DNA from: Pelagibius litoralis
GTDB lineage: Bacteria; Pseudomonadota; Alphaproteobacteria; Kiloniellales; Kiloniellaceae
NCBI RefSeq assembly: GCF_011683915.1
Contig: NZ_JAAQPH010000012.1
Span: 124,001-188,000, forward strand
Direction: 5' to 3'
Length of the DNA stretch: 64,000 nucleotides
Below the pieces are notes generated by a model. The model was not told the DNA's origin, did not search any database, and was given only the letters and a program-made list of their open reading frames with translations. Within the stretch, counting starts at the first letter, position 1, and every line of letters starts with the position of its first letter. A program made the position numbers and the translations under genes. Shown here in pieces: positions 24,786-35,716 of this stretch.

Positions 24786-25781
24786 CGTCCTGGCCTGATC
24801 TTGCGGCTTCGCCTCGGCGCCGAGCAGCACCGCCTCTGCGGTGTCTTCGTCGGAGATGAAGACGTCGACCGCCCCGCTGCCCAGGGCGGCGGCCAGGATC
24901 GGTACCTTGTGCGCGCCGCCGGCCGCCAGGATCACCGACTTCATGTCGAAGAGGTCCTTCATGCCGACGCCGATGACCCGGTCGTTGATGGGATGGTCGA
25001 CCAGCTGTCCCCGGGCATCCAGGAACTGGCCGAGAATGTCGCCGACGGCGCCGGCCTCGATCAGTTCTTCGATGGCGATGTCGCCCGGCAGGCCGTCGTT
25101 CACCAGGATCGATGCCGCGCTTGTGTCGCCGGCGGCCATGGTCACCGCATCGACGCGGCGGATCTTGTCCAGCACAGCGCGAAAGACGTCGAGCCCCATC
25201 AGCGTGTCGCGGCTTTCCTTCGACCCGGTGTAGAGCGGTGCCGTGAAATAGCTGTGCTGGGCACTGCAGAGGTCGGCCAGGCGGGTGGTGACCTCAAAGG
25301 TATTGATGTCCGATCCCTTGGTCATGCCGCCCATCATGGAGACGATTTCCAGGTCCGGACGGTGCACCGGTTCCATGAAGCGGGTGGCCAGGTTCAGGGT
25401 GTTGCCCCAGGACATGCCGAAGAGTTTGATCTGCGGGTTCGCCAGCAGCCGCGTCAGGTGGTGGCCCAGCGCCGTTCCGACGATGGTCTGAACGTTGTTC
25501 GGGTCGGCGGGGCTGGGCACGATATAGGCGTCTTCCAGGCCGAAGCGGGTTTTCAGCCGCGCCTCCACCTCGGCGCAGGAACCGAAGCTCGAGTTTATGG
25601 AGATGCGCACGACGCCAAGGCGCCGGGCGTCCGCCAGCGCCTTGTTGACCCGCAGCCGGGTGACGCCCAGGCGTTCGGCGACTGCGCCCTGGGTCAGGCC
25701 TTCGACATGATAGAACCAGGCGACGCGGGCGAGAAACCGCTCATCCTCGTCTATCTGAAGCGTCTTGGGCGCCCGTATCAT
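24783..25781 (-). CDS. SorC/DeoR-type sugar-binding transcriptional regulator
   Basis: A 332-residue repressor/activator. The N-terminal HTH is FYHVEGLTQGAVAERLGVTR followed by VNKALADARRLGVV; the rest is the SorC effector domain (LFGMSWGNTLNLA, VSMMGGMTKGSD, VDAVTMAAGD, NDRVIGVGMKDL), which binds a phosphorylated sugar or polyol. It is the last gene of the minus-strand transport operon, 21 bp after the HAD gene, and probably regulates the divergent promoter region at 29771-29953. EryD-type regulators of erythritol genes belong to the same family. Confidence 0.92.
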   Translation of the reverse strand: MIRAPKTLQIDEDERFLARVAWFYHVEGLTQGAVAERLGVTRLRVNKALADARRLGVVRISINSSFGSCAEVEARLKTRFGLEDAYIVPSPADPNNVQTIVGTALGHHLTRLLANPQIKLFGMSWGNTLNLATRFMEPVHRPDLEIVSMMGGMTKGSDINTFEVTTRLADLCSAQHSYFTAPLYTGSKESRDTLMGLDVFRAVLDKIRRVDAVTMAAGDTSAASILVNDGLPGDIAIEELIEAGAVGDILGQFLDARGQLVDHPINDRVIGVGMKDLFDMKSVILAAGGAHKVPILAAALGSGAVDVFISDEDTAEAVLLGAEAKPQDQART

Positions 25782-25802
25782 ATTCTGCCGTCTCTCATCG
25801 TT

Positions 25803-26591
25803 TTATCGCGCTTCGAGAATCGCGTCCGCCAGTTCCTGAAAACCCGCCGCAGAGCGTTGCCGGGTAATCCAGTTCGGCGGCGTCGCGAGATCGAAGTCGC
25901 GGACGTTTGCCACACCTATGGCATTTTCGAAATAGGCAAACATGGGTTGGTCGTTGGGTGAATCGCCGGCGAAGACGATTTCCGCTCTTGCGGCCTCCAT
26001 GTCGATGCCGAAACGCTCGGCCAGGCAGCGCCGGGTCATGGACAGTTTGTCATAGCTGCCGAACCAGCCGTTCACATGGATCGAGCTGACCTTGGCCGTT
26101 GCGCCCTCGTCTTCGAAGATCGCCACGATGCGCCCGATATCCTCCTTGGAGAGGGGCGCTACGTCCTCACAGAAATCGATGGCCAGATCGGCAATTCTGT
26201 AATCCTGGTCGGAGGCGATACCGGCGCCCGGCACCGCGCCCAGGATGCGCTCGCGCAGCCGTTTCAGGCGCTGGCGGTCGGTTTCGCGCTCTGCCGGCGT
26301 CTTGGCAAAGCTCTGCAGCATCTGCCGCCTGGTGCGGTCGTAGGCGAAGTAGAAGGCCCCGTTTTCCCCGACGACCGCATCTACCGGCCACATGCGCGCG
26401 ATGTGATCGCACCAGCCGGCCGGACGGCCGGTCACCGGGACGACATGAAGGCCGGCGGCCGAGAGCCGCTCCATCGCTGCCAGGCTGGCGGAGGGCAGGC
26501 GCCCGTCTTCGGTCACCGTGTCGTCGATATCGGCAAGGACGAAACGCAGGGCGCGGCGCGCGGCCAGGGGAAAGTCGGCGAGCGGACGCAT
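25803..26591 (-). CDS. HAD-superfamily hydrolase, Cof/type IIB (sugar phosphatase-like)
   Basis: A 262-residue protein. HAD motif I is FVLADIDDTVTEDG, motif II is VPVTGRPAGWC, and motif IV is FAGDSPNDQPMFAYFENAIGVAN; the IIB cap lies between motifs II and III. Such enzymes dephosphorylate sugar or polyol phosphates. It lies 2 bp after the permease gene and 21 bp before the regulator, so it is part of the transport operon and is likely to act on a metabolite of the imported polyol. Confidence 0.9.
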   Translation of the reverse strand: MRPLADFPLAARRALRFVLADIDDTVTEDGRLPSASLAAMERLSAAGLHVVPVTGRPAGWCDHIARMWPVDAVVGENGAFYFAYDRTRRQMLQSFAKTPAERETDRQRLKRLRERILGAVPGAGIASDQDYRIADLAIDFCEDVAPLSKEDIGRIVAIFEDEGATAKVSSIHVNGWFGSYDKLSMTRRCLAERFGIDMEAARAEIVFAGDSPNDQPMFAYFENAIGVANVRDFDLATPPNWITRQRSAAGFQELADAILEAR

Positions 26592-26593
26592 GG

Positions 26594-27409
26594 CTACTTC
26601 ACCGCACCCATTGTGAGGCCACGCACCAGTTGCTTGGAGGCGATGAGGGCGAAGATGATCACCGGTATGACGATCAGGGTGGAGGTCGCCATGATCTTTC
26701 CGTAGGGCAGGTTGTAGCCTTCCATGAAGCCGACGGCGACGGCGGGCGCCGTCTTGGCGGCGGTGCGGGTCAGCACCAGGGCGAACATCAGCTCGTTCCA
26801 GGAAAAGATAAACGAAAAAATCGCCGAGACCGCAAGCCCGGGCGCGGCGAGCGGCAGGCAGATCGAGCGGAAGATACGGAACTGGCTGGCGCCCTCCAGG
26901 GTCGCCGCCTCGTCCAGGTCACGCGGGATCGAGCGGAACTGGTCGGTGCAGATCCAGATCACGATGGGCAGGTTGAAGGTCAGGTAGATCAGAATCAGCA
27001 CGATGTGGGTATCGAGCAGGCCGAAGCTGCGCACGATGAGAAAGAAGGGCAGCGCCAGCACGATGGGGCTGACCATGCGGTTGGTGATGAACCAGAACCA
27101 GAGGTCGCGCTTGCCGCGGAACTCGAAGCGGGCGAGGGCATAGGCCGCCGGCGCGCCGAGCACGAGGGCGAGAAGGGTCGTCGAGACGGCGACAATGAGG
27201 GAATTGATCAGGCTGGCCCCCACCTTGTCTTCGAACAGCGCTTCTGTGTAGTTGTCGAAGGTCGGCACAAAGCTCCAGACCGGTGGCGAAGCGAGGGCGA
27301 CGATCTGATCCTTCAGGCTGGTGGTGACCATCCAGTAGAACGGAAAGAGACAGAAGAGAACGATCACCACGAGCAGGAGGATCTGGAGAATGAGACTGCG
27401 GTTGGTCAT
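26594..27409 (-). CDS. Carbohydrate ABC transporter permease (MalG family)
   Basis: A 271-residue inner-membrane permease that starts [19 protein letters not shown] and has six helices. The EAA loop is [25 protein letters not shown] 27409 overlaps the stop of the MalF-like gene by 4 bp (ATGA), which fixes this start; the longer open frame upstream is in the wrong frame relative to the MalF gene. It pairs with the MalF-like protein in a sugar/polyol importer. Confidence 0.94.
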   Translation of the reverse strand: MTNRSLILQILLLVVIVLFCLFPFYWMVTTSLKDQIVALASPPVWSFVPTFDNYTEALFEDKVGASLINSLIVAVSTTLLALVLGAPAAYALARFEFRGKRDLWFWFITNRMVSPIVLALPFFLIVRSFGLLDTHIVLILIYLTFNLPIVIWICTDQFRSIPRDLDEAATLEGASQFRIFRSICLPLAAPGLAVSAIFSFIFSWNELMFALVLTRTAAKTAPAVAVGFMEGYNLPYGKIMATSTLIVIPVIIFALIASKQLVRGLTMGAVK

Positions 27410-28290
27410 TGGTCGACCTCGCGATAGATCAGCCGGATGTAGAGTTGGCTGAGCACAATGGTGATGATCAGCAGGATGATCGCCTGGGCCGAGGCGAGGC
27501 CCTGGTCGAAAACACGAAAGCCGACCCGCTGGATCAGCAGGCTGATCAACTCGGTAGAGGAGCCGGGCCCGCCGCGGGTCAGGGTGAAGACCATATCGAA
27601 GAGCTTCAGGGTATCGGCGGTGCGCAGGATCAGGATCGCCGTCAGGCCGGGGATCAGGAAGGGAAGCTGGACGTGGCGCAGCACCGTCCACCATTTCTTG
27701 GTTTCCAGCCGCGCGGCCTCTTCGATCTCGCCGGGCACGGTGGTGAGCCCAGCCAGCAGCACCAGGGCGCAGAAGGGCGTCCACTGCCAGACGTCCCAGA
27801 AGGCGATGGCGATGAAGGCGTTGGTCGGATCGCCCAGCCAGTTCACCGGGTCGACGCCGAGGAACCCGATCAACTGGTTCACCACGCCGTATTTCAGATT
27901 GAACATGATCTGGCCGAGCAGGCCCACCACGGCATAGGTCGTCGCCATGGGTACCACCAGCGACAGCCGGGTGAGGGTCTTCAGAAAGCCGAGGCCGGGC
28001 CGGTGCAGCAGCAGGGCGATGCCCATGCCGATCAAGAGCTGCAGGGGCAGAACGATGACCAGCAGGGTCATGGTGCGCTGCATCGCGTCCCAGAACGCCG
28101 GGTCGCTCAGCACAGTCTGATAGTTTTCCAGCCCCAGGAAGGGGGTGCGGCGCAGATTGGTGAGCTGGTACTTATGGAGCGATGTGTAGATCGCGAAGAC
28201 CAGCGGTGCGATCCCGATCAAGGCCAGGGTGAGAACCGCCGGGCCGAGGAAGCCGAAGATGGTGGACCGACCTACGTGGCCTGCCTGCAT
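27406..28290 (-). CDS. Carbohydrate ABC transporter permease (MalF family)
   Basis: A 294-residue permease (N-terminal [21 protein letters not shown]) with the EAA loop [25 protein letters not shown] shortened here to [18 protein letters not shown]. It acts with the MalG-like subunit downstream, with which it overlaps by 4 bp. A GAGGGTG ribosome-binding site precedes ATG 28290. It is separated from the binding-protein gene by 139 bp that contain a strong hairpin, which should lower its transcription relative to the binding protein. Confidence 0.94.
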   Translation of the reverse strand: MQAGHVGRSTIFGFLGPAVLTLALIGIAPLVFAIYTSLHKYQLTNLRRTPFLGLENYQTVLSDPAFWDAMQRTMTLLVIVLPLQLLIGMGIALLLHRPGLGFLKTLTRLSLVVPMATTYAVVGLLGQIMFNLKYGVVNQLIGFLGVDPVNWLGDPTNAFIAIAFWDVWQWTPFCALVLLAGLTTVPGEIEEAARLETKKWWTVLRHVQLPFLIPGLTAILILRTADTLKLFDMVFTLTRGGPGSSTELISLLIQRVGFRVFDQGLASAQAIILLIITIVLSQLYIRLIYREVDQ

Positions 28291-28365
28291 GATGGTTCAC
28301 CCTCTTTCCTGTTGACCGGCGCGCGCTCTTGCGGAGGCCCTGCAACAACCCAGCGGGAAGAAAAC

Positions 28366-28400
28366 GGCAAGGGGAAAGGATTTTGACCTTTCCCCTTGCC
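28366..28400 (-). terminator. Intercistronic hairpin between binding-protein and permease genes
   Basis: A perfect 14-bp stem (GGCAAGGGGAAAGG / CCTTTCCCCTTGCC) with a 7-base loop, followed on the minus strand by a T-rich stretch (GTTTTCTT). Position directly after the binding-protein stop codon suggests partial termination or mRNA stabilisation that favours expression of the binding protein over the permeases. Confidence 0.75.
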
Positions 28401-28429
28401 GCCAGGGAGGTTCGTTTACGCCTATCGTT

Positions 28430-29770
28430 TTACTGGGCCAGCGGTTTGTCACCGGCGTAGTAGCCGGCCTCTTCCAGCACCGCTTCCATACGCTTGCCGA
28501 GTTCGGCTGCACCTTCCTCGGTGGTCACGTTGCCCAGCATGATCTTGGTGCCCCATTCCTGGACGATCTCGGTGATCTCCGGCCACTCGGCGAAGCGGGG
28601 ACGGAACTCAGGCACGCCGTCCTGCCAGGATTCGACCAGGGCATCGACGAACTTGTACTCCTCGGCCACGCCCGGCAGCTTGTAGACGCTCTGGCGGGCC
28701 GGTACGCCGCCCATTTCCAGATAGCGCTTGGCGTTGGCCTTCGACGTCACCCACTGGATGAAGAGATAGGCCGCGGCCTGCTCGTTCTCGTCGGCCTGGC
28801 TTGCCACAGCCAGGGAGAAGCCGCCGAGGGCCGGCTTGCGCCCGGCGGGGCCCATGGGCTCCGGCGCGACGCCAAAGCAGTCGCCGAGCCTGGAGGTTTC
28901 GGATGAGGTGAGGGTCGAATAGAAGGCCGACCACTCGGTGATCATGGCGACATCGCCCTGGGCCAGGGCGTTGACCGTCTCGGCATGGTCGTAGGCGACG
29001 ATGCCTTCGGGCATGTACTGCATCAGGTCCTGGCGGAACTTCAGGCCGGCCTGGCTCTCCGCAGACAGCAGGTTGGACTTGAACTTGTCGTCCAGGAAGG
29101 AGCCGCCGAAGGGCCAGAGCACGCGCGCGAAGCTGTCGGCCGACTGGGTTTCATTGCGCTTGGACTGCAGGGCGAAAGCATACTTGCCGTCTTTCGTCAG
29201 CGCCGGGCCATAGACGTCCTTCAGTTCGCTCCAGGTCTTGGGCGGGCCGTCGAAACCGGCTTCCTTCAGCATGCAGGAATTGTAGAACATCAGGCCCGAG
29301 TAGTTGTCGAAGGGCAGGCCGTAAACCGTATCGTTCCAACCGCCGAAAGCGTTCAGCACCAGGGGAAAGAAGTCGTCGATGTCCAGTTCCGGGTCCGCCA
29401 GGGCCGCGTTGGAGGTGAACTTCTCCAGCGGCACGATCCATTCGTTCTCGGCGAAATTGCCGATCCAGACCAGATCGATCAGGGCGATGTCCAGATCGCC
29501 ATTGGCGACGAAATCGCGCACCTGCTCGCCCAGGGCATTCTCATAAGGATGCTTGATGATGTTGACCTTGATGCCGGTTGCCGCCTCGAACTCCGGCAGC
29601 ATCTTCTCCGCGGCCTCATAGCCCGGCCGAAGCAGGAAAACGACGTCGACGGTCGTTCCGGCATAGGGCTTGGCCGCTTCCTCAAGCGACCACCCGAAGG
29701 CTTGTCCGGCGCTTAGCGACAAGCTTGCCGCGGCGCCCAGGGCCAAGCCACGAAATGTGGATTTCAGCAT
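28430..29770 (-). CDS. Extracellular sugar/polyol-binding protein, ABC family 1
   Basis: A periplasmic protein of about 446 residues (signal peptide LKSTFRGLALGAAASLSLSAGQA region). The SBP_bac_1 fold is indicated by DVVFLLRPGYEAAEKMLPEFEAATGIKVNI (partial), ALIDLVWIGNFAEN, GLPFDNYSGLMFYN and GDVAMITEWSAFYS. It is the first gene of the minus-strand operon with MalF/MalG permeases. ATG 29770 is chosen; the GTG at 29773 is three bases upstream, and both use the same GGAGG site. The ligand is unknown; the regulator and downstream enzymes point to a polyol or sugar alcohol. Confidence 0.92.
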   Translation of the reverse strand: MLKSTFRGLALGAAASLSLSAGQAFGWSLEEAAKPYAGTTVDVVFLLRPGYEAAEKMLPEFEAATGIKVNIIKHPYENALGEQVRDFVANGDLDIALIDLVWIGNFAENEWIVPLEKFTSNAALADPELDIDDFFPLVLNAFGGWNDTVYGLPFDNYSGLMFYNSCMLKEAGFDGPPKTWSELKDVYGPALTKDGKYAFALQSKRNETQSADSFARVLWPFGGSFLDDKFKSNLLSAESQAGLKFRQDLMQYMPEGIVAYDHAETVNALAQGDVAMITEWSAFYSTLTSSETSRLGDCFGVAPEPMGPAGRKPALGGFSLAVASQADENEQAAAYLFIQWVTSKANAKRYLEMGGVPARQSVYKLPGVAEEYKFVDALVESWQDGVPEFRPRFAEWPEITEIVQEWGTKIMLGNVTTEEGAAELGKRMEAVLEEAGYYAGDKPLAQ

Positions 29771-29953
29771 CACCAGTTCCTCCCTTTTGTTGTCTTGTTA
29801 CCGCAACATACAAATGTCTTATTGGATTTACAATTGTTTTCGTGCGTGCTAGCGATGAGACATGCGGACCGAGGCGGTACCGGCATGAAAAACGACGCTG
29901 CCGGCCATAGAATGGCGCGGCGGCCAAAGAGCTGAGCAGTAGGGGAGGAGCCG
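29771..29953. promoter_or_regulatory. Divergent promoter region of the polyol locus
   Basis: The 183 bp between the binding-protein gene (minus) and the ATPase gene (plus) contain an AT-rich core near 29800-29850 with a small palindrome ACAATTGT. As the only divergent spacer of the locus it is the likely binding region of the SorC-type regulator encoded at 24783. The operator itself could not be identified with certainty. Confidence 0.4.
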
Positions 29954-31024
<1,071 letters not shown>

Positions 31025-31050
31025 AGGACTTGTGCGACTGAAGGAAACGA

Positions 31051-32415
31051 ATGTCTGACTGGCGACGACAACTCGAAGACATCGTGGTGCCGGCGGTCGC
31101 GCGTTCGCAGCACATTGTGGAGATTCTCGTCGACTCCGCCGCACTGGACCGCTCGGCGGAGGTTTTCCGCCGCCACTTCGGACCGGCGCCGGCCTTTCTT
31201 GTGGCGGACAGCAACACCTTCGCGGCGGCCGGCGAGACAGTCCTGGCCCGCTTGGCCGCCGACGGCATTGCGACGGAAACCCTGGTTCTTCCGGCGGAGC
31301 CCCGGCTGAAGCCGACGCGGGAACTGGCTGAAGAGGTTGGCCGCCGCTGGTTGGCTGCGCCGGCCGGATCGGTGCCTGTCGCCGTCGGCTCCGGCGTGCT
31401 CAACGATCTGGTGAAGTACGCCGCCTTTGTGGAGGGCCGGCCGTTCTTCTGCGTGGCGACCGCCGCCTCGATGGACGGCTATGCCAGCGCGGGCGCGCCC
31501 CTGGTGGATTGCGGTTTCAAGCACACGATCGCCTGTGCGCCGCCCCGCGCCATCCTGGCGGACCTTGATGTCATCGCTGCCGCCCCGGCGGAGATGACCG
31601 GCTGGGGCTACGGCGATCTGGCGGGAAAGGTGCCCGCCGGGGGCGACTGGATTCTGGCCGATGCCCTGGGGATCGAGCCTCTGGATGATGTCGCCTGGCC
31701 CCTGGTGCAGGATCGCTTGCGGGCCTGGCTGGCCGAACCTGCGGCGCTGCGCAGGGGCGACGCGGCGGCGATGGCCGGCCTCTTCGCCGGGCTCACGGTG
31801 ACCGGCCTGGCCATGGAGTTTCACGGCTCCTCGCGGCCGGCCTCCGGCGCCGATCATCAGATCGCCCATCTCTGGGAGATGGAAAATCTAAGTCACAACG
31901 GTGTCCCGGTTTCCCACGGCGCTTGCGTTTCCATCGGCAGCCTGACGGTGCTGGCGCTTTTCGATTGGCTGCTCGCCCAGGATCTGACCAGCCTGGACAA
32001 GGAAAAAATCATCGCCGAAGCCCCCGGCTTCGACGAGACGCAGGCGGCGATCCACAGAGCCTTTCCCAATGACGCGGTCGCCGGACGGGCGGTCGTGGAG
32101 AGCAAGGCAAAGCACCTGTCGCCCGCCGCCCATGCTGAGCGTCTGGCTTTGATTGCCGAGACCTGGCCGGCTCTGCGCCGCCGCCTGGGGGCGCACCTGC
32201 TGCGTGCCGGAGACCTGCGCGACCTTTTGGCCGCTGCCGGTGCGCCGACCCTGGCGGCTGAGATCGGCCTCAGCCCCGATCATCACAAAGCGACTTTGGA
32301 CAGGGCGCGGTTTCTGCGCAGCCGCTATACGGTATTGGACTTTCTGTCGGAGGTCGGCCTGCTGGGCGTCGCGACGGCGGCGATCTTTCAGCACGGCGGC
32401 CTGATGCGGCCTTGA
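31051..32415 (+). CDS. Glycerol-1-phosphate-dehydrogenase-like iron-containing dehydrogenase (AraM/EgsA family)
   Basis: A 454-residue member of the iron-containing/dehydroquinate-synthase-fold dehydrogenase family. The nucleotide-binding VGSGVLNDLVKY, TAASMDGYAS and metal-site motif GSSRPASGADHQIAHLWEM (in part) are as in sn-glycerol-1-phosphate dehydrogenases and AraM. Such enzymes interconvert keto- and hydroxy- forms of short polyol phosphates. It follows the ATPase gene by 26 bp and precedes the SDR gene by 30 bp, so it is part of a polyol-degrading operon. A role in archaeal-type lipid synthesis is unlikely in this context. Confidence 0.82.
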   Translation: MSDWRRQLEDIVVPAVARSQHIVEILVDSAALDRSAEVFRRHFGPAPAFLVADSNTFAAAGETVLARLAADGIATETLVLPAEPRLKPTRELAEEVGRRWLAAPAGSVPVAVGSGVLNDLVKYAAFVEGRPFFCVATAASMDGYASAGAPLVDCGFKHTIACAPPRAILADLDVIAAAPAEMTGWGYGDLAGKVPAGGDWILADALGIEPLDDVAWPLVQDRLRAWLAEPAALRRGDAAAMAGLFAGLTVTGLAMEFHGSSRPASGADHQIAHLWEMENLSHNGVPVSHGACVSIGSLTVLALFDWLLAQDLTSLDKEKIIAEAPGFDETQAAIHRAFPNDAVAGRAVVESKAKHLSPAAHAERLALIAETWPALRRRLGAHLLRAGDLRDLLAAAGAPTLAAEIGLSPDHHKATLDRARFLRSRYTVLDFLSEVGLLGVATAAIFQHGGLMRP

Positions 32416-32445
32416 AGAATTTCAATCGCGAAGGAGGAGACCACC

Positions 32446-33243
32446 ATGTCAGCGAGCAACACGGACCCCGGAACCGGGCGTTGGATCGATCGTTTCTCCC
32501 TCTCCGGCAAGCGGGCCGTGGTTACCGGCGCCTCCAAGGGAATCGGGCTTGAGATCTGTTCGGTCTTTGCCGACGCCGGCGCCGACATCGTGGCCGTCGG
32601 GCGCGACGAGGCGGGTCTGGCCGAGGTGGTGGACCTGATTGCCGCCAGGGGGCGGCGCGGCCTTGCGGTTGCCGCCGACATGGCGACCGCCGAAGGGCCG
32701 CGCGCGGCGGCGGCGGAGGCGCTGGATTACTTCGGCACGGTGGACATTCTGGTGAACTGCGCCGGCGTCGCCCTCATTGCCCCTTTGCTGGAGGCCGGTG
32801 TCGAGGACTGGGACCGCACCATGGCGATCAATCTGCGGGCGCCCTTTCTGCTGGGCCAGGCCCTGGCGCCGGGCATGATCGCGCAGGGCGCCGGCAAGAT
32901 CATCAACGTCTCCTCGCAGGCCGGGGTCATCGCGCTGGACGATCACGGGGCCTACTCTGCGTCGAAAGGCGGGCTGAACGCCCTGACCAGGGCGATGATG
33001 GTCGAATGGGCGAAGCACAATGTGCAGGTCAATGTGATCTGCCCGACGATTATCATGACCCCCATGGGCCGTCAGGTCTGGGGCGATCCCGACAAGGGGC
33101 AGCCGATGCTCGAAAAGACGCCGCTGGGCCGTTTCGGTGAGCCCGTCGAGGTCGCCGACCTTGCGCTCTACCTGGCTTCCCCGGCTTCCGATCTGATGAA
33201 CGGGGCCATCGTCATGCTGGAAGGCGGTTATACTTCAATCTGA
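32446..33243 (+). CDS. SDR-family oxidoreductase
   Basis: A 265-residue short-chain dehydrogenase. It has the Rossmann motif TGASKGIGLEI, VNCAGVA, INVSSQ and the catalytic YSASKGG, with C-terminal GRFGEPVEVADLALYLASPA. AAGGAGG lies seven bases upstream of ATG 32446. It is the last gene of the plus-strand arm of the polyol locus and most likely oxidises the imported sugar alcohol or its product. The name in databases is often gluconate-5-dehydrogenase-like; substrate is not determinable. Confidence 0.93.
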   Translation: MSASNTDPGTGRWIDRFSLSGKRAVVTGASKGIGLEICSVFADAGADIVAVGRDEAGLAEVVDLIAARGRRGLAVAADMATAEGPRAAAAEALDYFGTVDILVNCAGVALIAPLLEAGVEDWDRTMAINLRAPFLLGQALAPGMIAQGAGKIINVSSQAGVIALDDHGAYSASKGGLNALTRAMMVEWAKHNVQVNVICPTIIMTPMGRQVWGDPDKGQPMLEKTPLGRFGEPVEVADLALYLASPASDLMNGAIVMLEGGYTSI

Positions 33244-33431
33244 GGAATTGATATTAATATATTGATATAAAAAGAGAATTACTAAAATTTTCCCAACCCT
33301 CCTAAGGTGCTGGATTAACCACGAAGGTAAGAAAAGCTTTAACCCAGGCCGCGCACCATGGCCCCTCACCATGCGACACAACCAGGGCCGCCGCCCTGTC
33401 GAATACCGCGTGTCGGCGGGGAGAAACGGTC
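33244..33431. promoter_or_regulatory. AT-rich intergenic region before the retropepsin gene
   Basis: No gene. Bases 33244-33305 are very AT-rich (for example TATTAATATATTGATAT) and probably hold a promoter for the protease gene that follows. No terminator hairpin for the upstream operon is evident. Confidence 0.4.
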
Positions 33432-34034
33432 ATGGCCGAATACAGGAAACAGCGGATCGCTTCCACCGGTTTGCTGGGACAGACCTTGCGCCTGGCCACG
33501 GTGGCAATCGTGACCGGAATCGCCGTTGCCGTGCTGATGGACCGTTATGGCGCGCCTGCCGATCCGGATGCGCCGCTGATACGCGACGTCACGCCGGCCT
33601 TGATCGGACCGGGCGCTGCCTACGCCGGTACCGATCCGGGCCAGGCTGGTCCAGGTCCGGCTGGGGGATCGGACATCGTCCTGAAGGCCGGGGCCCATGG
33701 ACACTTCATGGTCGATGCCACCGTCAATGGAGAGGTGCTGCGCTTTCTGATCGATACCGGCGCCAGCTCGATTTTCCTCACCGCCCAGGATGCGGAGAAG
33801 CTGGGGTGGTCGCCGAACCGGCTGACCTTCAGCGAACGCTATGAGACCGTGAACGGTGAAATCCGCGCCGCGCCCATAGAGCTGCGCTCCCTGCGCATCG
33901 GACAGATGGAGCTTTACGACCTGCCGGCGTCGGTCGGCGAGGGGCCGGGTTCGGTCTCCTTGCTCGGCATGACTTTCCTGAAGCAGTTCGAAAGCTATCA
34001 GGTGCGCGGGGACACGCTACTTCTGACCTGGTAG
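33432..34034 (+). CDS. Membrane-anchored retropepsin-like aspartic protease (clan AA, TIGR02281 type)
   Basis: A 200-residue protein with one N-terminal membrane anchor (TLRLATVAIVTGIAVAVLM) and a periplasmic protease domain. The catalytic motif FLIDTGASSIFLT (Asp-Thr-Gly) is intact, as is the ELRSLRIGQ flap region and the final LLGMTFLKQFESYQ typical of this family. These enzymes are homodimeric, retroviral-protease-like and have roles in envelope proteolysis that are poorly defined. The start at 33432 follows GGGGAGA. Confidence 0.9.
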   Translation: MAEYRKQRIASTGLLGQTLRLATVAIVTGIAVAVLMDRYGAPADPDAPLIRDVTPALIGPGAAYAGTDPGQAGPGPAGGSDIVLKAGAHGHFMVDATVNGEVLRFLIDTGASSIFLTAQDAEKLGWSPNRLTFSERYETVNGEIRAAPIELRSLRIGQMELYDLPASVGEGPGSVSLLGMTFLKQFESYQVRGDTLLLTW

Positions 34035-34051
34035 CCGGCCCCGCGGCAGGC

Positions 34052-35461
34052 TCAGGCCAGGCTGGTTTCCAGATCCGGAAAACTCCAGGGAAAGGCGGCT
34101 TCGAAAGCGCGCGAGGCGCGCAGCACCAGCGCATCCGCATAGCGCGGCCCGACAATCTGAAGCCCGATCGGCAGGCCTGCCGCTGTCAGTCCGCAGGGTA
34201 GCGAGGCGGCCGGTTGCTGGGTCAGGTTGAAGGGATAGGAAAACGGCGTCCAGTCCGGCCAGCGCGTCATCGCCCTGCCGGCAGGAACCTCCACACCGGC
34301 GTCAAAAGCCTCAATTGGCAGGCTTGGGGTGATCAAGAGATCATAGTCGGTATGAAACAGATTTGTCGCCACGGTCAGTTCTTCACGCCGACCGACAGCG
34401 GCCAGATAATCGAGCAGGCTGTAGCGCGCGCCCTCTGCGGCAATTTCCCGGAAGCCCGGATCCATCTCTTCCTGAGCCGCCGCATCGAAGCGCCGCATCA
34501 GGTTTGCCGCACCGGCATACCACAGACAGCGGAAGACCTGGTCCGAGCCGCTGAGATCGGGCTCCGCCAGTTCGACCTTGGCGCCGAGGTCGGCGAAGGC
34601 CCAGGCCGCCTTTGCCACCAGCGCCGCCACTTCCGGATCGACCTGATGTCCTCCCAGGCTGGGTGAAAAGGCGACGCGCAGGCCTTCGATGCCGTCGTCC
34701 AATCCCTGCTGATAGTCGCTGCCGTCGTAGGGCAGGCCGTAGGCATCGCGGGGATCGGGCTCGGCAAGGACCGAAAGCAGCAGCGCGGCGTCGGCGACGC
34801 TGCGGGTCATCGGTCCGATATGGGACACCGTGCCGAAGGGGCTGAGCGGATAGGCCGGGATTCTGCCGAACGAGGGTTTGAGACCGTAAATGCCGGTGAA
34901 GCCCGCGGGGATGCGCACCGAGCCGCCGCCGTCGGTTCCCAGGGCGAGGGGCCCCATACCTGCCGCGACCGCGGCGGCGGCACCGCCGCTGGAGCCGCCC
35001 GGCGTCGTCGCGGGGTTCCAGGGGTTGCGCGTGATCCCATCGAGCGGCGAATCGGTCACGCCCTTCCAGCCGAACTCGGGCGAGGTGGTTTTGCCCAGCA
35101 GCACGGCGCCGTGCTCCTTAAGGCGGGCGACTGCCGGGGCATCCTCATCCCAGTCCTGCTGCCGGTCGATGGCCTTGGAGCCGCGCAGTGTCGGCCAGCC
35201 CTGGGTCAGCAGCAGATCCTTGATCGAAACCGGGCAGCCGTCGAGGCGGCCGCGCGGAACGCCCAGGCGCCAGCGTTCCTGCGATTCCCCGGCGGCGGCC
35301 AATGCCCCTTCGGGGTCCACCAGATTGAAGGCATTCAGCTTGGTGTTGAAGCGTTCGATGCGATCAAGCGCGGCCCGGGTGGCGTCGACAGGGGACAGTT
35401 CGCCCGCCCGAAAGGCGGCCAGCAGGGTCTCCGCCGTCAGCATTGCGATATCGTCACTCAT
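34052..35461 (-). CDS. Amidase (amidase-signature family)
   Basis: A 469-residue enzyme of the amidase-signature family. The Ser-cisSer-Lys triad is present: Lys in CPVSIKDLLLT, the cis-Ser in GTDGGGSVRIPA, and the nucleophile in TPGGSSGGAAAAVA. These enzymes hydrolyse carboxamides to acids and ammonia. MSDDIAML at ATG 35461 is the natural start (AGAGG upstream); longer frames to 35704 run through an untranslated GC-rich stretch. It is convergent with the protease gene and unrelated to the second amidase at 36129, with which it shares only the family. Confidence 0.93.
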   Translation of the reverse strand: MSDDIAMLTAETLLAAFRAGELSPVDATRAALDRIERFNTKLNAFNLVDPEGALAAAGESQERWRLGVPRGRLDGCPVSIKDLLLTQGWPTLRGSKAIDRQQDWDEDAPAVARLKEHGAVLLGKTTSPEFGWKGVTDSPLDGITRNPWNPATTPGGSSGGAAAAVAAGMGPLALGTDGGGSVRIPAGFTGIYGLKPSFGRIPAYPLSPFGTVSHIGPMTRSVADAALLLSVLAEPDPRDAYGLPYDGSDYQQGLDDGIEGLRVAFSPSLGGHQVDPEVAALVAKAAWAFADLGAKVELAEPDLSGSDQVFRCLWYAGAANLMRRFDAAAQEEMDPGFREIAAEGARYSLLDYLAAVGRREELTVATNLFHTDYDLLITPSLPIEAFDAGVEVPAGRAMTRWPDWTPFSYPFNLTQQPAASLPCGLTAAGLPIGLQIVGPRYADALVLRASRAFEAAFPWSFPDLETSLA

Positions 35462-35716
35462 ACGCCTCTGCACCCTTTTTTGGTTGCCGACTCTCCGGTC
35501 AGTCAGAACCGAATTCCTCGCATGCCGGACCGGCCTCTGTCGAGGGCGGTTGCCCGGGGACACAAGGGGGCGGGCGCAAGGGGGCTGGGGCATCCCCGCA
35601 GCGCATGATAACCTTGCCCGAAACTGGCCACTTTTTGCATGTAGACTGACGCCAAGATGGAATTCGACCCCTCGGACTGCCGTTGTATCCCAGGTTCGAT
35701 GCAAAGGAGCATAGCG

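Noticed and set aside
31051-32415. Archaeal-type ether-lipid synthesis from the glycerol-1-phosphate-dehydrogenase-like gene
   Set aside because: The gene is inside a sugar/polyol uptake and oxidation locus and no prenyl-glycerol transferase is present; a catabolic role fits better.
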